From Catellatospora sp. KI3 (lineage in GTDB: Bacteria > Actinomycetota > Actinomycetes > Mycobacteriales > Micromonosporaceae): 64,000 nucleotides of DNA. Below the pieces are notes generated by a model. That model saw nothing but the letters and a program-made list of their open reading frames with translations. It searched no databases and had not been told where the DNA came from. Position 1 is the first letter of the stretch. Every line of letters begins with the position of its first letter. Positions 8,448 to 17,224 of the stretch are shown here, piece by piece. Location of the stretch: contig NZ_JASAMB010000007.1 of NCBI RefSeq assembly GCF_029948125.1, positions 248,001 through 312,000 on the forward strand, given 5' to 3'. The translations under genes were made by a program, and so were the position numbers.

Positions 8448-9788
8448 GTGCCGACGGATGCGACGGATGAGCGGGTCGCGGCGGCACGGGCCGTCGCTGA
8501 GTCCTTTCTGGACGACGCGCGCACGGCCGACCCGACGGCGCTGCAGGCGACGGTGCGGCGGCTGGAGGAGCTGCGCGGGCGGGCGCCGGCGGGCGAAGTC
8601 GAGCTGCTGTACCGCACCGTGGCCGGGGTGGTCGGCGTGCGGACCAGGCAGCCGTACGCGAGCAGGCACCTCGACACCGCGCTGCGCCTGTTCGACCCGG
8701 ACCGGTACGGTGCCGACGGACTGCTGCTGGAGTGCGCGCTGCTGTGCGCGCTGAGCGCGATCCGCCCGCACGAGGCCCGAACCCGCTTCGCGGACCTGGT
8801 GGACCGGCTGGCGGCGCCACCCGCGCGGCGGGCCCGGCTGCTGACCATGCTCGGGCTGGGCGACGCCTGGTCCGGTGACCTGGTCCGGGGTCAGGACATG
8901 CTGGCCCGGGCGCGGCTGCTGGCCATCGAGGCGGGCCGGGTCGAGATCCAGGCCGAGGCGACGTCCTTCCTGGCCAAGGTGGAGGCGCTGCGCGGTGACA
9001 CCGCCGCCGCCGGGGCGTACCTGGGCGAGGCCCGGGACCTGGCGGCGCGGGCCGCGTCGAGCTGGGTGGCGGCCCACATCGCCGAATGCGCCGTGCCGCT
9101 GCACCTGGTCAACGGGGATGTCCAGGCCTGGGCGGGGGTGCTGGAGTTCCTGGTCGGCACGAACGTCGGCGCGAACTCGGGCCTGTTCTACGAGCACCGC
9201 TGGGAGCTGGCCACCCACCGCGCCCTCAGCGGCGACGCCCAGGCGGCGCTGGCGCTGCTGGCGGCCGTCCCCGACCCGCCGCTGGAGTGGCCGGGCGCCC
9301 CCGCCCTGCCCGCCTGGCGGCAGTGGATCTCGGCGCCGGACGATCCGGAGGCGATGGCCCGGTTCGAGCGTTCGCTCACCGGCCTGAACCGCCCGGTGGA
9401 GCGGCTGTCGCGGGCGCGGATGGCCTGGCTGCTCGGCGAGCGCCACGCCCGCCTGGGCCGCCGCGCCGACGCGATCCGGCTGCTGGAGACCGCGGCCAGC
9501 GGGTACGCGGCCATGGGCGCGGGCGGCCCGCTGGCCCGGGTCACCGCCGTGCTCGACTCGGTCACCGGTCCGGCCGCGCTGCCGGTGCGCCACGACCTGT
9601 CCCTCACCCCGACCGAGCTGCGGGTGGCGCAGTCGGTGGCGATGGGGCTGAGCAACCGGGAGACCGCGGCGCAGCTCGGCGTCTCGGCCAAGACGGTCGA
9701 GTTCCACCTGGCCAACATCTTCCGCAAGCTGGCGGTGCGCAACCGCACCGAGCTGGCCGCGAGCCTGGGACGCCCGGCCCGGACATGA
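8448..9788 (+). CDS. LuxR-family transcriptional regulator with helical-repeat N-terminus
   Basis: This DNA-binding regulator of 446 residues has a C-terminal LuxR helix-turn-helix at about residues 380-440 (LTPTELRVAQ, then TVEFHLANIFRKL), the GerE fold of LAL-type and related regulators. The first 370 residues are Ala/Leu-rich helices resembling TPRs and probably sense a protein or ligand. No P-loop is present, so it is a short relative of LAL regulators. The GTG at 8448 is chosen because a TAGAAT -10 hexamer ends 8 nt before it, consistent with a leaderless transcript; upstream in-frame starts would read through the family C palindrome. The target is unknown; the divergent galactanase is one candidate. 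Confidence 0.85.
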   Translation: MPTDATDERVAAARAVAESFLDDARTADPTALQATVRRLEELRGRAPAGEVELLYRTVAGVVGVRTRQPYASRHLDTALRLFDPDRYGADGLLLECALLCALSAIRPHEARTRFADLVDRLAAPPARRARLLTMLGLGDAWSGDLVRGQDMLARARLLAIEAGRVEIQAEATSFLAKVEALRGDTAAAGAYLGEARDLAARAASSWVAAHIAECAVPLHLVNGDVQAWAGVLEFLVGTNVGANSGLFYEHRWELATHRALSGDAQAALALLAAVPDPPLEWPGAPALPAWRQWISAPDDPEAMARFERSLTGLNRPVERLSRARMAWLLGERHARLGRRADAIRLLETAASGYAAMGAGGPLARVTAVLDSVTGPAALPVRHDLSLTPTELRVAQSVAMGLSNRETAAQLGVSAKTVEFHLANIFRKLAVRNRTELAASLGRPART

Positions 9789-9790
9789 CG

Positions 9791-9818
9791 GCGGCGCGGT
9801 CCGACCGGACCGCGCCGC
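9791..9818. terminator. stem-loop after the LuxR-type gene
   Basis: GCGGCGCGGTCC and GGACCGCGCCGC form a perfect 12-bp stem closed by a 4-nt loop immediately after the stop codon. Confidence 0.65.
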
Positions 9819-9839
9819 GCCGCCGCGCTCCGCGGGTTG

Positions 9840-9888
9840 GGAAGGGACCCTTCCACATCAGATAACGATAAGAAGGGTCCCTTCCTTA
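9840..9888. repeat. family A palindromic repeat, copy 1
   Basis: A roughly 48-bp element with arms GAAGGGACCCTTC and GAAGGGTCCCTTC, exact reverse complements, around the spacer ACATCAGATAACGATAA. It lies between two convergent genes. Copies 2-4 are at 25121, 28215 and 33796. Confidence 0.85.
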
Positions 9889-9903
9889 CTCCCTGACCGG
9901 GAC

Positions 9904-11271
9904 TCAGACGAAGTCGAACAGGGGAGGGAAGACGAGCACCACGATCCACGCCCAGGCGGCGTACACCAGCAGATAACGGGTCTGCCACCGCTCCAGCACC
10001 CCGAACGCCCTGCGTCCGCGGAGGAACCCGAGCAGCAGCCACGCCGACCAGCCGAGGTTGGCCAGCAGGATGAGGTTCTCGCCCAGCGCCGCCGTCTTGT
10101 TCGCGGTGAACCCGAACTCGGTGATCCGGGTGAGGATCGCCGCCAGCACCAGCACGTCGACGAGCAGGGCGCTGACGACGAGCGCCAGCTGCAGCTTGTC
10201 GAACAGGCCGGGCCGCGCCGCCGCGTCGCGGGCCGAGACGGAGTACAGCACCAGGCCCAGCACCACGACCAGCAGCAGGTCGAACAGGATCAGCACGTCG
10301 CGGTCGACGTCGATGCCGTTGCTGGCCACGATGATGGCGCCCAGCAGCGTCAGCAGCGTCGCGGTGAACAGCGGGGTGAACACCTTGGTCAGCACCGGTG
10401 CCATGTTCTCGATGACGCTCTGCTTGGCCTCCACCAGCCACGCGGCGACGACGACCGCGGCCGCCGCGCCGCAGGGCAGCAGCCACTCGCTGATGACCTG
10501 CTCGGGGTCCAGGCCGATGGCGTTGAAGGTGCCGCCGATGATGCCGAGCAGCACCCCGCCGCCGAGCCCCAGCAGCGCGAAGTAGATCAGCCACTCACCG
10601 GTGAACCGGATGAAGTCCATCCGGCGCTGCTGCGAGCGCCACTGGCCCCCGGCGTACGCGACCCCGACCACCAGCCACAGCGCCAACGGCAGATGGATCG
10701 CGGCGAGCACGAGGGTGTGCGCCTCGGCGTCGTCCATCGGGTAGGCGTTGATCGCTACCGCGCCCACCCCGAACAGCGCCACCAGCACGGCGATCATCGC
10801 CGGCTTGAGCTGCCTCCGCCAGGCGAAGTAGACCAGCAGCGGCACCAGCGCGAACAGGCTGAAGTTGCGCAGGTAGAAGGCGCTGTCGTCGATGCTGACG
10901 CCGAGCAGGTTGGGCACCTTGATGGCCAGCGCCGCGGCGGCGGCACAGGCGATCATGACCTTCAGGTCGCGGCGGTCACCGCCGGTCGCGGCCGCGCCGT
11001 CGTCCCCCGTCAGCACCAGCTGCTTCCATAAGCGGTCGGAGTGCTCGCGGGCGAACTCGCGGGACAGCTCGTCGAGGCTGCCCATCCGCTTGACCGCGAT
11101 CAGGAACGCCTCGTCGGGGCGCAGCCCCGCCGCCGTCAGGTCGGCGATCCGGCCGCGCAGGTGGTCCTCCAGCTCGTCGGCGTCGGGCTGGTGCAGCGTG
11201 CGGCGCTTGCGCACGTACGCCCGCCACTCGGCGATCTGGCTCTCCAGATTCTCGTCGCTGTCGACGCTCAT
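9904..11271 (-). CDS. multi-pass membrane protein with permease-prefix-like N-terminus
   Basis: This 455-residue integral membrane protein begins with a soluble 85-residue helical region (WRAYVRKRRTLHQPDADELEDHLR, split here as the permease-prefix domain 1 pattern), followed by about ten to twelve hydrophobic segments. Its ATG overlaps the TGA of the upstream PadR gene by 1 nt (TGATG), so the pair is one operon. PadR-plus-permease-prefix pairs are common in actinomycetes and are thought to respond to membrane or small-molecule stress. No transport motif is visible and the substrate is unknown. Confidence 0.75.
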   Translation of the reverse strand: MSVDSDENLESQIAEWRAYVRKRRTLHQPDADELEDHLRGRIADLTAAGLRPDEAFLIAVKRMGSLDELSREFAREHSDRLWKQLVLTGDDGAAATGGDRRDLKVMIACAAAAALAIKVPNLLGVSIDDSAFYLRNFSLFALVPLLVYFAWRRQLKPAMIAVLVALFGVGAVAINAYPMDDAEAHTLVLAAIHLPLALWLVVGVAYAGGQWRSQQRRMDFIRFTGEWLIYFALLGLGGGVLLGIIGGTFNAIGLDPEQVISEWLLPCGAAAAVVVAAWLVEAKQSVIENMAPVLTKVFTPLFTATLLTLLGAIIVASNGIDVDRDVLILFDLLLVVVLGLVLYSVSARDAAARPGLFDKLQLALVVSALLVDVLVLAAILTRITEFGFTANKTAALGENLILLANLGWSAWLLLGFLRGRRAFGVLERWQTRYLLVYAAWAWIVVLVFPPLFDFV

Positions 11272-11645
11272 CAGGCCATCCCCCATCCCGGCGCGGTGAT
11301 CGGGCGCAGCGGCGCCGCACCGGCGTTCCAGACGCCGCGCAGGGTCTCCACGACCGCGGCCCACTGCGCGCGCTGCTCGGCCAGTTCGGCCCGGCCCTGG
11401 TCGGTGATCTGGTAGTACTTGCGCCGCCGCCCGCCGGGCGGGCTGTCCCACGACGACTGGACGTGGCCCAGCCGCTCCAGCCGGTGCAGCAGCGGGTAGA
11501 GCAGGCCGTCGGTCCACTCGAGGTGGCCGCCGGACAGGTCGTTGACCTGCTTGAGGATCGCGTATCCGTAGCTCTGGCCCTCGGCCAGGATGCCGAGCAC
11601 GAGGGGAGTAGCCGAGGCCGCGACGAGATCTTTCGTGATGTGCAC
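11271..11645 (-). CDS. PadR-family transcriptional regulator
   Basis: This short PadR repressor of 124 residues is essentially all winged-helix domain: VLGILAEGQSYGYAILKQ, then a WTDGLLYPLLHRLERLG recognition region and a GGRRRKYYQITDQG wing. The GTG at 11645 was chosen because it opens the domain; longer frames would run through the inverted repeat at 11663-11690 and the family B repeat. It probably represses its own operon, which includes the downstream membrane protein, by binding the CTAGAACT/AGTTCTAG dyad just upstream. Confidence 0.85.
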   Translation of the reverse strand: MHITKDLVAASATPLVLGILAEGQSYGYAILKQVNDLSGGHLEWTDGLLYPLLHRLERLGHVQSSWDSPPGGRRRKYYQITDQGRAELAEQRAQWAAVVETLRGVWNAGAAPLRPITAPGWGMA

Positions 11646-11662
11646 GAGGACACCGCCTAACC

Positions 11663-11690
11663 CTAGAACTGCGATACATAGTAGTTCTAG
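11663..11690. promoter_or_regulatory. putative PadR operator and promoter
   Basis: CTAGAACT and AGTTCTAG are perfect 8-bp arms separated by 12 bp of AT-rich DNA (GCGATACATAGT), 18 bp upstream of the PadR start. The position suits autorepression. The AT-rich centre could supply the -10 element. Confidence 0.6.
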
Positions 11691-11730
11691 GTATAGCTGC
11701 CGCGCAACGCCGCGACCAGGTGAGTGGGTC

Positions 11731-11794
11731 GTGCAGTTTCGGGGAAACTGCACGAATACCGGCCAAGATTCCAGCAGTTTCCCCGAAACTGCAC
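11731..11794. repeat. family B palindromic repeat, copy 1
   Basis: A 64-bp element bounded by GTGCAGTTTCGGGGAAA and TTTCCCCGAAACTGCAC, with an asymmetric centre containing CCAAGATT. It lies between the divergent PadR and TPR genes. Six copies occur in the window. Confidence 0.85.
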
Positions 11795-11856
11795 CCCGCA
11801 CCCCGCGGCGCGGCCGCGGCGCGGGGCGGCCCGGGGCGGTGTGGCAGGGTGGGCGG

Positions 11857-12960
11857 GTGCAGGAGGATCCGCTCGCGGTGGCGCAGCAGCTCGCGCTCGA
11901 CGGTGATCACGCCGGAGCGGTGCGGCTGGCCCGTGCCCTGGAGGCGGAGTACGAGCAGGCGGGCGACCCGGCCGCGTTCATGCTGCTGTGGACCCGCCTG
12001 TCGCTGGCCCGCTGGCTGGCCGTGCAGCGCGAGCCGGACCGGCCCGCCGCGCTGGCGGTCCTGGACGCGGCCGCCCGTACCTGGCAGTCGCCCCCGATCC
12101 AGGATTCCGAGCTGGTGCACGTGCTCGGCGCCGAGCTGATGTCGCTGCGCAGCTTCGTGCTGCGCCAGCTGGGGCGCGCTGCCGACAGCCTCGCCGCGGG
12201 CGAGCGGGCGCTGGCGTTCTTCGACGAGCTGGCCCAGACCGCACCGGAGGTGCTGTCGGCCGTCGGCCGGGTGCCGATCCTGCTGAACCGGGGCGCGGCC
12301 CTGGCCGACCTGGGCCGTACCGCCGAATCGCTGCCGCCGCTGAGCGAGGCCCTGGCCGCGCTGCGGGCGGCCGGCGGCACCCACCACGAGGTGGAGGTGG
12401 AGCTGCTGGTGCTGCGGGGCACCTCGCTGACCCTGCTCACCCGCTTCGCCGAGGCCGAGGCCGCCGAACTGGAGGCGATCGCGCTGGCCCGCACCGGGTC
12501 CGGCCGGGCGATGCGGCACCTGCTGGCGACGGCGCTCAGCAACCACGCCACGACGCTGATCCGGATGCGGCGCCACGATGAGGCGCTGGCCTCGGTCGCG
12601 CAGGCGATGGCCGTGCTGCGGGAGACCGACGGCGAGCCGGTGACCGCCGCCCAGCGCCGCCGCTGGTGGCTGCCGCTGTCGACCGAGGCCGAGGCGCTGC
12701 TCGCGCTGGGGCGCCGCGAGCTGGCCGCGCGGTCGGCCCGCCGGGCCGAGCCGATCCTGCGCGAGTACGCCGAACAGGCGCCGCAGCTGGTGGCGGGCTC
12801 CCTGGCCAACGTGTGCCTGCTCATCGGCGAGGCCGAGGACGATGCCGCCTACGCCCGGGAGGCGCTGGCGCGGCTGACTGAGCTGAACGACCAGTTTCCG
12901 GGCCGGTACGAGTACTGGTGGCGCCGCGCTGGCGACCTGGTCGCCCGGTTGGGCGCCTGA
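11857..12960 (+). CDS. TPR-repeat protein, unknown function
   Basis: A 367-residue soluble protein made almost wholly of amphipathic helical repeats of TPR type, including RFAEAEAAELEAIALAR and HDEALASVAQAMAVLRE. It resembles the C-terminal sensor part of large actinomycete regulators but lacks a DNA-binding or nucleotide-binding domain. The GTG at 11857 was preferred because earlier starts read through the family B repeat. It ends 4 nt before the convergent sigma-factor gene. A role as a protein-interaction scaffold is inference only. Confidence 0.65.
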   Translation: MQEDPLAVAQQLALDGDHAGAVRLARALEAEYEQAGDPAAFMLLWTRLSLARWLAVQREPDRPAALAVLDAAARTWQSPPIQDSELVHVLGAELMSLRSFVLRQLGRAADSLAAGERALAFFDELAQTAPEVLSAVGRVPILLNRGAALADLGRTAESLPPLSEALAALRAAGGTHHEVEVELLVLRGTSLTLLTRFAEAEAAELEAIALARTGSGRAMRHLLATALSNHATTLIRMRRHDEALASVAQAMAVLRETDGEPVTAAQRRRWWLPLSTEAEALLALGRRELAARSARRAEPILREYAEQAPQLVAGSLANVCLLIGEAEDDAAYAREALARLTELNDQFPGRYEYWWRRAGDLVARLGA

Positions 12961-12964
12961 CCGG

Positions 12965-14263
12965 TCAGCCCAGCGCGGCGGCCTTGCGCAGCAGCACCGA
13001 CCGTTCGCGGTCGTTGCCGCACAGCCGGGCGGCCAGCTCCAGCTCGCCCCGGGCCTCGGCGGTGCGGCCGAGCCGGGTCAGCAGCTCGCCGCGGACGGTC
13101 GGCAGCAGGTGCGAACCGGACAGGCGGCCGGCGACGACCAGGTCGTCGACGAGGGACAGGGCCTGGTCGGGCCCGTACGCCATGGCGACGGCCACGGCCC
13201 GGTTGAGGTCGACCACCGGCGACGGCGCGACCCGGCCGAGTGCCTCGTACAGCAGCACGACGCGCTCCCAGTCGGTGTCGGCCACGGTCGGGGCCGACGC
13301 GTGGCAGGCGGCGATCGCGGCCTGCAGCCCGTACGGCCCGAGCCCGCGCCCGACCGCCGCGGCGCGGTCCAGGGCCGCCAGCCCGCGCCGGATCGCCGAC
13401 CGGTCCCAGCGCCGCCGGTCCTGGTCCTCCAGCAGCACCGCCTCGCCGTCGGGCCCGGTGCGGGCCGGGAACCGGGCGGCGGTCAGCTCGAACAGCGCCA
13501 GCAGCCCGGACACCTCCGGCTCGGCGGGCAGCAGCGCGGCCAGCATCCGGGCCAGCCGGATCGCCTCGTACGCCAGGTCGGTGCGCAGCAGCCGGTCGCC
13601 CGCGGTGGCTGTCGAGCCCTCGGTGAAGATCACGTAGAGCACGCTCAGCACCCCGCCGAGGCGCTCGCGGCGCTGCTCGGCGGGGGGCAGCTCGAACGGC
13701 ACCGCCGCCGCCGCGATGGTCTTCTTGGCCCGGGTGATCCGGGCCTGGATCGTCGGCACCGGCACCAGGAACGCCCGCGCGATCTCCTCGCTGCCCAGGC
13801 CGCCGACCACGCGCAGGGTCAGCGCCACCCGGGCCTCGGGCGCGAGCACGGGGTGGCAGGCGGTGAACATCAGCGCCAGCACGTCGTCGTCGATCCGGTC
13901 GGGGTCCCACAGCAGGCTGTCGGCCCGGTGCGGGGTGGCGCCGGCGGTCAGCTCGCCCTCGGTCAGCTCACCGGCGAGCAGGGCGTACCGCTCGTCGCGG
14001 GCCGCCCGGCGGCGGAAGCCGTCGATGGCCCGCCGCCGCGCGGTGGTCAGCAGCCAGCCGACCGGGTTGGCCGGCACGCCGTCGCGCGACCAGCTCACCA
14101 GCGCCTCGGCCACCGCGTCGGCAGCCACGTCCTCGGCCAGCGCGAAGTCCCCGGTGTAGCGGGCCAGCGCGCCGACGATGCGGGCGGCCTCGATGCGCCA
14201 GACGGCCTCGACGGCCCGCCGCGCCGATTCGGTGCTCGGCGGGCCGTCGTCGGTGGTGGTCAT
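12965..14263 (-). CDS. ECF sigma factor, ECF42-type with C-terminal TPR extension
   Basis: This alternative sigma factor of 432 residues has sigma region 2 (DFALAEDVAADAVAEAL, then GWLLTTARRRAIDGFRR) and region 4 (GGLGSEEIARAFLVPVPTIQ) in the first 180 residues. About 250 helical residues follow, the long extension typical of the ECF42 group, where it is thought to regulate activity in place of an anti-sigma factor. Its ATG overlaps the stop of the upstream DGPF/YCII gene (TGATG), the partner known for ECF42. The promoters it recognises cannot be deduced here. Confidence 0.9.
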   Translation of the reverse strand: MTTTDDGPPSTESARRAVEAVWRIEAARIVGALARYTGDFALAEDVAADAVAEALVSWSRDGVPANPVGWLLTTARRRAIDGFRRRAARDERYALLAGELTEGELTAGATPHRADSLLWDPDRIDDDVLALMFTACHPVLAPEARVALTLRVVGGLGSEEIARAFLVPVPTIQARITRAKKTIAAAAVPFELPPAEQRRERLGGVLSVLYVIFTEGSTATAGDRLLRTDLAYEAIRLARMLAALLPAEPEVSGLLALFELTAARFPARTGPDGEAVLLEDQDRRRWDRSAIRRGLAALDRAAAVGRGLGPYGLQAAIAACHASAPTVADTDWERVVLLYEALGRVAPSPVVDLNRAVAVAMAYGPDQALSLVDDLVVAGRLSGSHLLPTVRGELLTRLGRTAEARGELELAARLCGNDRERSVLLRKAAALG

Positions 14264-14682
14264 CAGAGCTGGCCGGTGCGCTCGCGCCACGCCCGCTCCC
14301 GGATCACGTACTCGTTGTCCTGCGGGAACTCGTCGATGCCGGGCACCCGCCGGATCTCGCACTTGGAGCCGGGGAAGCCGGGCATGCGCTTGGCCCACTC
14401 GACCGCCTCCTCCTTCGAGGCCACCTCGAGCAGGTAGAAGCCGCCGAACAGCTCCTTGGTCTCGCCGTACGGGCCGTCGGTGACCACCGGGGTCTCGCCG
14501 CTGTAGTCGACCACCACACCCTGGGCGGCGTCGTCCAGGCCCTCGGCCGCCAGCAGCACGCCCGCCCGGATCAGCTCGTCGTTGAAGCGGCCCACCGTCT
14601 CCAGCATCTGCTCGAACGGCGTCTCCATCATCTTGGCCATGGACTCGTCCGTGCCCCGCATGATCAGCATGTACTTCGCCAT
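14263..14682 (-). CDS. YCII/DGPF-domain protein, partner of the ECF42 sigma factor
   Basis: A 139-residue YCII-fold protein beginning MAKYMLIMRG and carrying the DGPY signature (VVTDGPYGETKELFGGFYLLEV region) that gives the DGPF family its name. The ATG follows GGAGAG at good spacing. It is first in a two-gene operon with the sigma factor and is translationally coupled to it. DGPF proteins are usually targets or partners of ECF42; the chemistry is unknown, although the YCII fold often has a conserved His-Asp pair. Confidence 0.88.
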   Translation of the reverse strand: MAKYMLIMRGTDESMAKMMETPFEQMLETVGRFNDELIRAGVLLAAEGLDDAAQGVVVDYSGETPVVTDGPYGETKELFGGFYLLEVASKEEAVEWAKRMPGFPGSKCEIRRVPGIDEFPQDNEYVIRERAWRERTGQL

Positions 14683-14755
14683 CGTGATCTCTCCTTGGTG
14701 GTGAGGGTCGCGTGTCAACCCTCTCACCCGCAGGTCGAACGGCCCGGCGGCCGAT

Positions 14756-14803
14756 CGACAGCCCGGCGCGAAATTCTTCGGACTTTTTCGCGCCGGGCTG
14801 TCG
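14756..14803. terminator. 18-bp stem-loop terminator
   Basis: CGACAGCCCGGCGCGAAA pairs perfectly with TTTCGCGCCGGGCTGTCG around a 12-nt loop. It lies 8 nt beyond the stop of the permease-like gene and upstream of the YCII gene, both on the minus strand, so it separates the two transcripts. Confidence 0.8.
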
Positions 14804-14810
14804 GACCTGG

Positions 14811-16343
14811 TCAGGGCGCCAGTGGCAGGGTCGCCCCGGTCTTGCCGGTGCGCAGGGTGAGCCGGTCCATGAACAGCACCTGCACGACGGCGACGGCCGC
14901 GGCGACCAGCAGCAGGGCGGGCAGCGGATAGGTCCAGCCGACCGGGGCGTCCTCGCCGCCGAACCGGTTGACCACCTGCAGCAGCAGTACCGGCATCGGC
15001 ATGGTCGACGGCTCGAGCGCCACGATCAGCTGCCACCACGCGTCCTGGGCCGCGACGACCCAGACCATCAGCCCGGACAGCGCCAGCACCGGCAGCGCCC
15101 GGGTCCAGCGGACGCCCCGGAACAGCAGCGCGCTGCCGAACAGCACCGGCACGCACAGCGAGGCGGGCGGGATCAGCGCCAGGAACTCGCCGTCGTCGCC
15201 GCGGTGCGCGAAAGCGTCGGGGGTCAACGCCGGCAGGCCGGTGAACAGCCATGGGGCGAACGGCAGCAGCAGCAGTCCGCTGTAGCGGCCCAGCGGCCGC
15301 AGCGCCCCGATGCCGTACCCGGCCAGCGCGGCCGCGCTCACCCCGAGGATGGTGGAGATCAGCGGCGGCACCCAGGTGTTGACCAGGTGCCCCAGCAGGT
15401 TCGACTCGATCGTCTTCGTCGACAGGGACAGTGACTGCAGCAGCAGCGGCAGCAGCCCGGCCAGGCCGATCAGCGCGGCCACGCCGGTGGCCACCAACGA
15501 CACCGCGGCCCAGGTGGACCGGTCGCCCGGCACGGCGGGCTCCGGCTGCTCGGCCGGTTCGATCCGGGCCCGGGACAGGATCAGCCAGACCGCCACGCCG
15601 ATGCCGAGCACGGCCAGCAGCAGCCACAGCAGCACCGCCCCGGCCGAAGCCTGGCCCAGCTGAACGGAGCGGAAGGCGGCATCGAAGATCAGCACGGTGG
15701 GCGTGCGGCCCCGGGGCCCATTCGGGGCGACGAGCAGGAGCGGAAAGGAGAAGGACTGCAGCGCGTACGCCGTCGACGTGGCCATGATGACCCCGGTTAC
15801 CAGCAGCGCACCCGGCCAGGTGGCGCCCAGCCGGGTCGAGCGCCGGAAGACCAGCAGGTACCCGGTCGCGCCCAGGCCGACGGCCAGCCCGGCGAACGCG
15901 GCGAACTGGGCCAGGTAGGCGTTGGGCGCGGCGTCCTCGAAGGCCAGCTGCCAGGAGACGGCGGCGACCGTGCCGCCGACCGCCGCGACCGGCAGCGCGA
16001 ACGCCAGCCGCAGCGTCCACCGGCCCGGTCTGCCGGCGCGGGCGGCCAGCCAGGCCAGGGCGCCGCCGCAGACCAGCGCGGTGCCCGTGACCGCCGTGGC
16101 GAGCAGCAGCGGGCCGACCAGAGACTCGGCGAAGCGGGGGAGCAGCTTCTCGAAGTTCTTCATGCCGACGGACTCGCCCGGGCCGCCCATCAGCGAGGCG
16201 TTGGTGAAGCTCGCCAGCACCGTACGCACCGTGGGGATCAGGTACCCGGTGCAGAGCAGGACGACGGCAGGGATCAGCGCCAGCAGTCCGAACAGGATGC
16301 TGCCGCTTCGGCGGGGTGGTGCCGGGTTCTCTGTCACGCCCAC
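14811..16343 (-). CDS. orphan ABC sugar-permease-like membrane protein (possible MalF-MalG fusion)
   Basis: A 510-residue protein with about twelve hydrophobic segments in two halves. The N-terminal half begins like a carbohydrate ABC permease of the MalF type (GYLIPTVRTVLASFTNASL, then GMKNFEKLL), and the second half (LLPLLLQSLSLSTKTI onward) resembles a MalG-type subunit. This suggests a fused pair. The EAA loop that contacts the ATPase is not clear in either half, and no ATPase or solute-binding gene is adjacent. The GTG at 16343 has TAGCAT about 6 nt upstream, so the mRNA is probably leaderless. Function in sugar uptake is possible but unsupported by context. Confidence 0.6.
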   Translation of the reverse strand: MGVTENPAPPRRSGSILFGLLALIPAVVLLCTGYLIPTVRTVLASFTNASLMGGPGESVGMKNFEKLLPRFAESLVGPLLLATAVTGTALVCGGALAWLAARAGRPGRWTLRLAFALPVAAVGGTVAAVSWQLAFEDAAPNAYLAQFAAFAGLAVGLGATGYLLVFRRSTRLGATWPGALLVTGVIMATSTAYALQSFSFPLLLVAPNGPRGRTPTVLIFDAAFRSVQLGQASAGAVLLWLLLAVLGIGVAVWLILSRARIEPAEQPEPAVPGDRSTWAAVSLVATGVAALIGLAGLLPLLLQSLSLSTKTIESNLLGHLVNTWVPPLISTILGVSAAALAGYGIGALRPLGRYSGLLLLPFAPWLFTGLPALTPDAFAHRGDDGEFLALIPPASLCVPVLFGSALLFRGVRWTRALPVLALSGLMVWVVAAQDAWWQLIVALEPSTMPMPVLLLQVVNRFGGEDAPVGWTYPLPALLLVAAAVAVVQVLFMDRLTLRTGKTGATLPLAP

Positions 16344-16408
16344 GGATGCTAGCCGCGTCCGCCGATGTGGACAGTCGGATACGCCACACCAGGATCGGGC
16401 CGAGGCCG

Positions 16409-16497
16409 TTCAAGACCGGTTTCAAGTTGCCCGGCAATCGGGGGGAAATGGGCCCCTCATACCCCCGATTGCCCGGCGACCTGAAAACGATCTTGAG
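16409..16497. repeat. 35-bp imperfect inverted repeat
   Basis: Two arms of about 35 bp, each carrying CCGGGCAATCGGGGG or its complement at the inner end and TTCAAGA/TCTTGA at the outer end, flank a roughly 17-bp loop. The element fills most of the gap between the divergent permease-like and sigma-factor genes. No second full copy was found in the window, though GATCTTGAAGGGG near 29896 resembles its outer end. Confidence 0.65.
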
Positions 16498-16609
16498 GGG
16501 TGAGGGGGGTGGGCGGGCGGGGGTGGATAGGGTCGGTGAGCAGCCGAGATGTCGCGGGGTGACCGGGATCACGGGAACCGTCGGCGGGATGGGGGACAGA
16601 GAAACGGTC

Positions 16610-17224
16610 ATGGAGTCGAGTCTGCGCGCCCGGATCCGGGCAGGTGATGCCAGCGCGTTCGCCGAGCTGTTCGACCAGTACGCGCGGTCGGTCTACAACC
16701 ACGCGTTCCGGCTCACCGCCGACTGGTCGGTCGCCGAGGACGTCATGGCCGCCACGTACCTGCAGGCCTGGCGCTCCCGCACCCGGATCGGCGACGAGGG
16801 CGGGTCGCTGCGCCCGTGGCTGCTCGGCATCGCCACCAACGAGGCCCGCAACCACTCCCGCAGCAACCGCCGCTACCGGGCCGCGGCGTCGGCGCTGGCC
16901 GCCGCCGAGCTCACCGAGCCGGACCCCGCCGACGAGGTGGCCGTCCGCCTGGACGACCGCGACCGGATCACCGCCGCGATCAGCGCGCTGGCCCGGCTGC
17001 GCCGCCAGGAGCGCGAGGTGGTGACCCTGTGCCTCTGGGAGGGCCTGGACTACGAGTCGGCCGCGCGGGCCCTGGACATCCCCGTCGGCACCGTGCGCTC
17101 GCGCCTGTCGCGCGCCCGCACCAGGCTGCGCGCGCTGGTCGACGCGGCCGCCCGGAACCCGCGCCGGTCCGGTGGACAGGTAACCGATGACGCCGCCCCA
17201 CTCGCACAGGAGGTCAACCGATGA
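16610..17224 (+). CDS. RNA polymerase ECF sigma factor
   Basis: A 204-residue sigma-70 family ECF factor with region 2 (FAELFDQYARSVYNHAFRLT, then VAEDVMAATYLQAWRSR) and region 4 (LDYESAARALDIPVGTVRSR). The ATG at 16610 is preferred because GGGGGACAGAG lies at a usable distance; an in-frame ATG at 16589 would add seven residues. Its TGA overlaps the ATG of the next gene, encoding a membrane protein that probably acts as its partner or regulator. Confidence 0.88.
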   Translation: MESSLRARIRAGDASAFAELFDQYARSVYNHAFRLTADWSVAEDVMAATYLQAWRSRTRIGDEGGSLRPWLLGIATNEARNHSRSNRRYRAAASALAAAELTEPDPADEVAVRLDDRDRITAAISALARLRRQEREVVTLCLWEGLDYESAARALDIPVGTVRSRLSRARTRLRALVDAAARNPRRSGGQVTDDAAPLAQEVNR

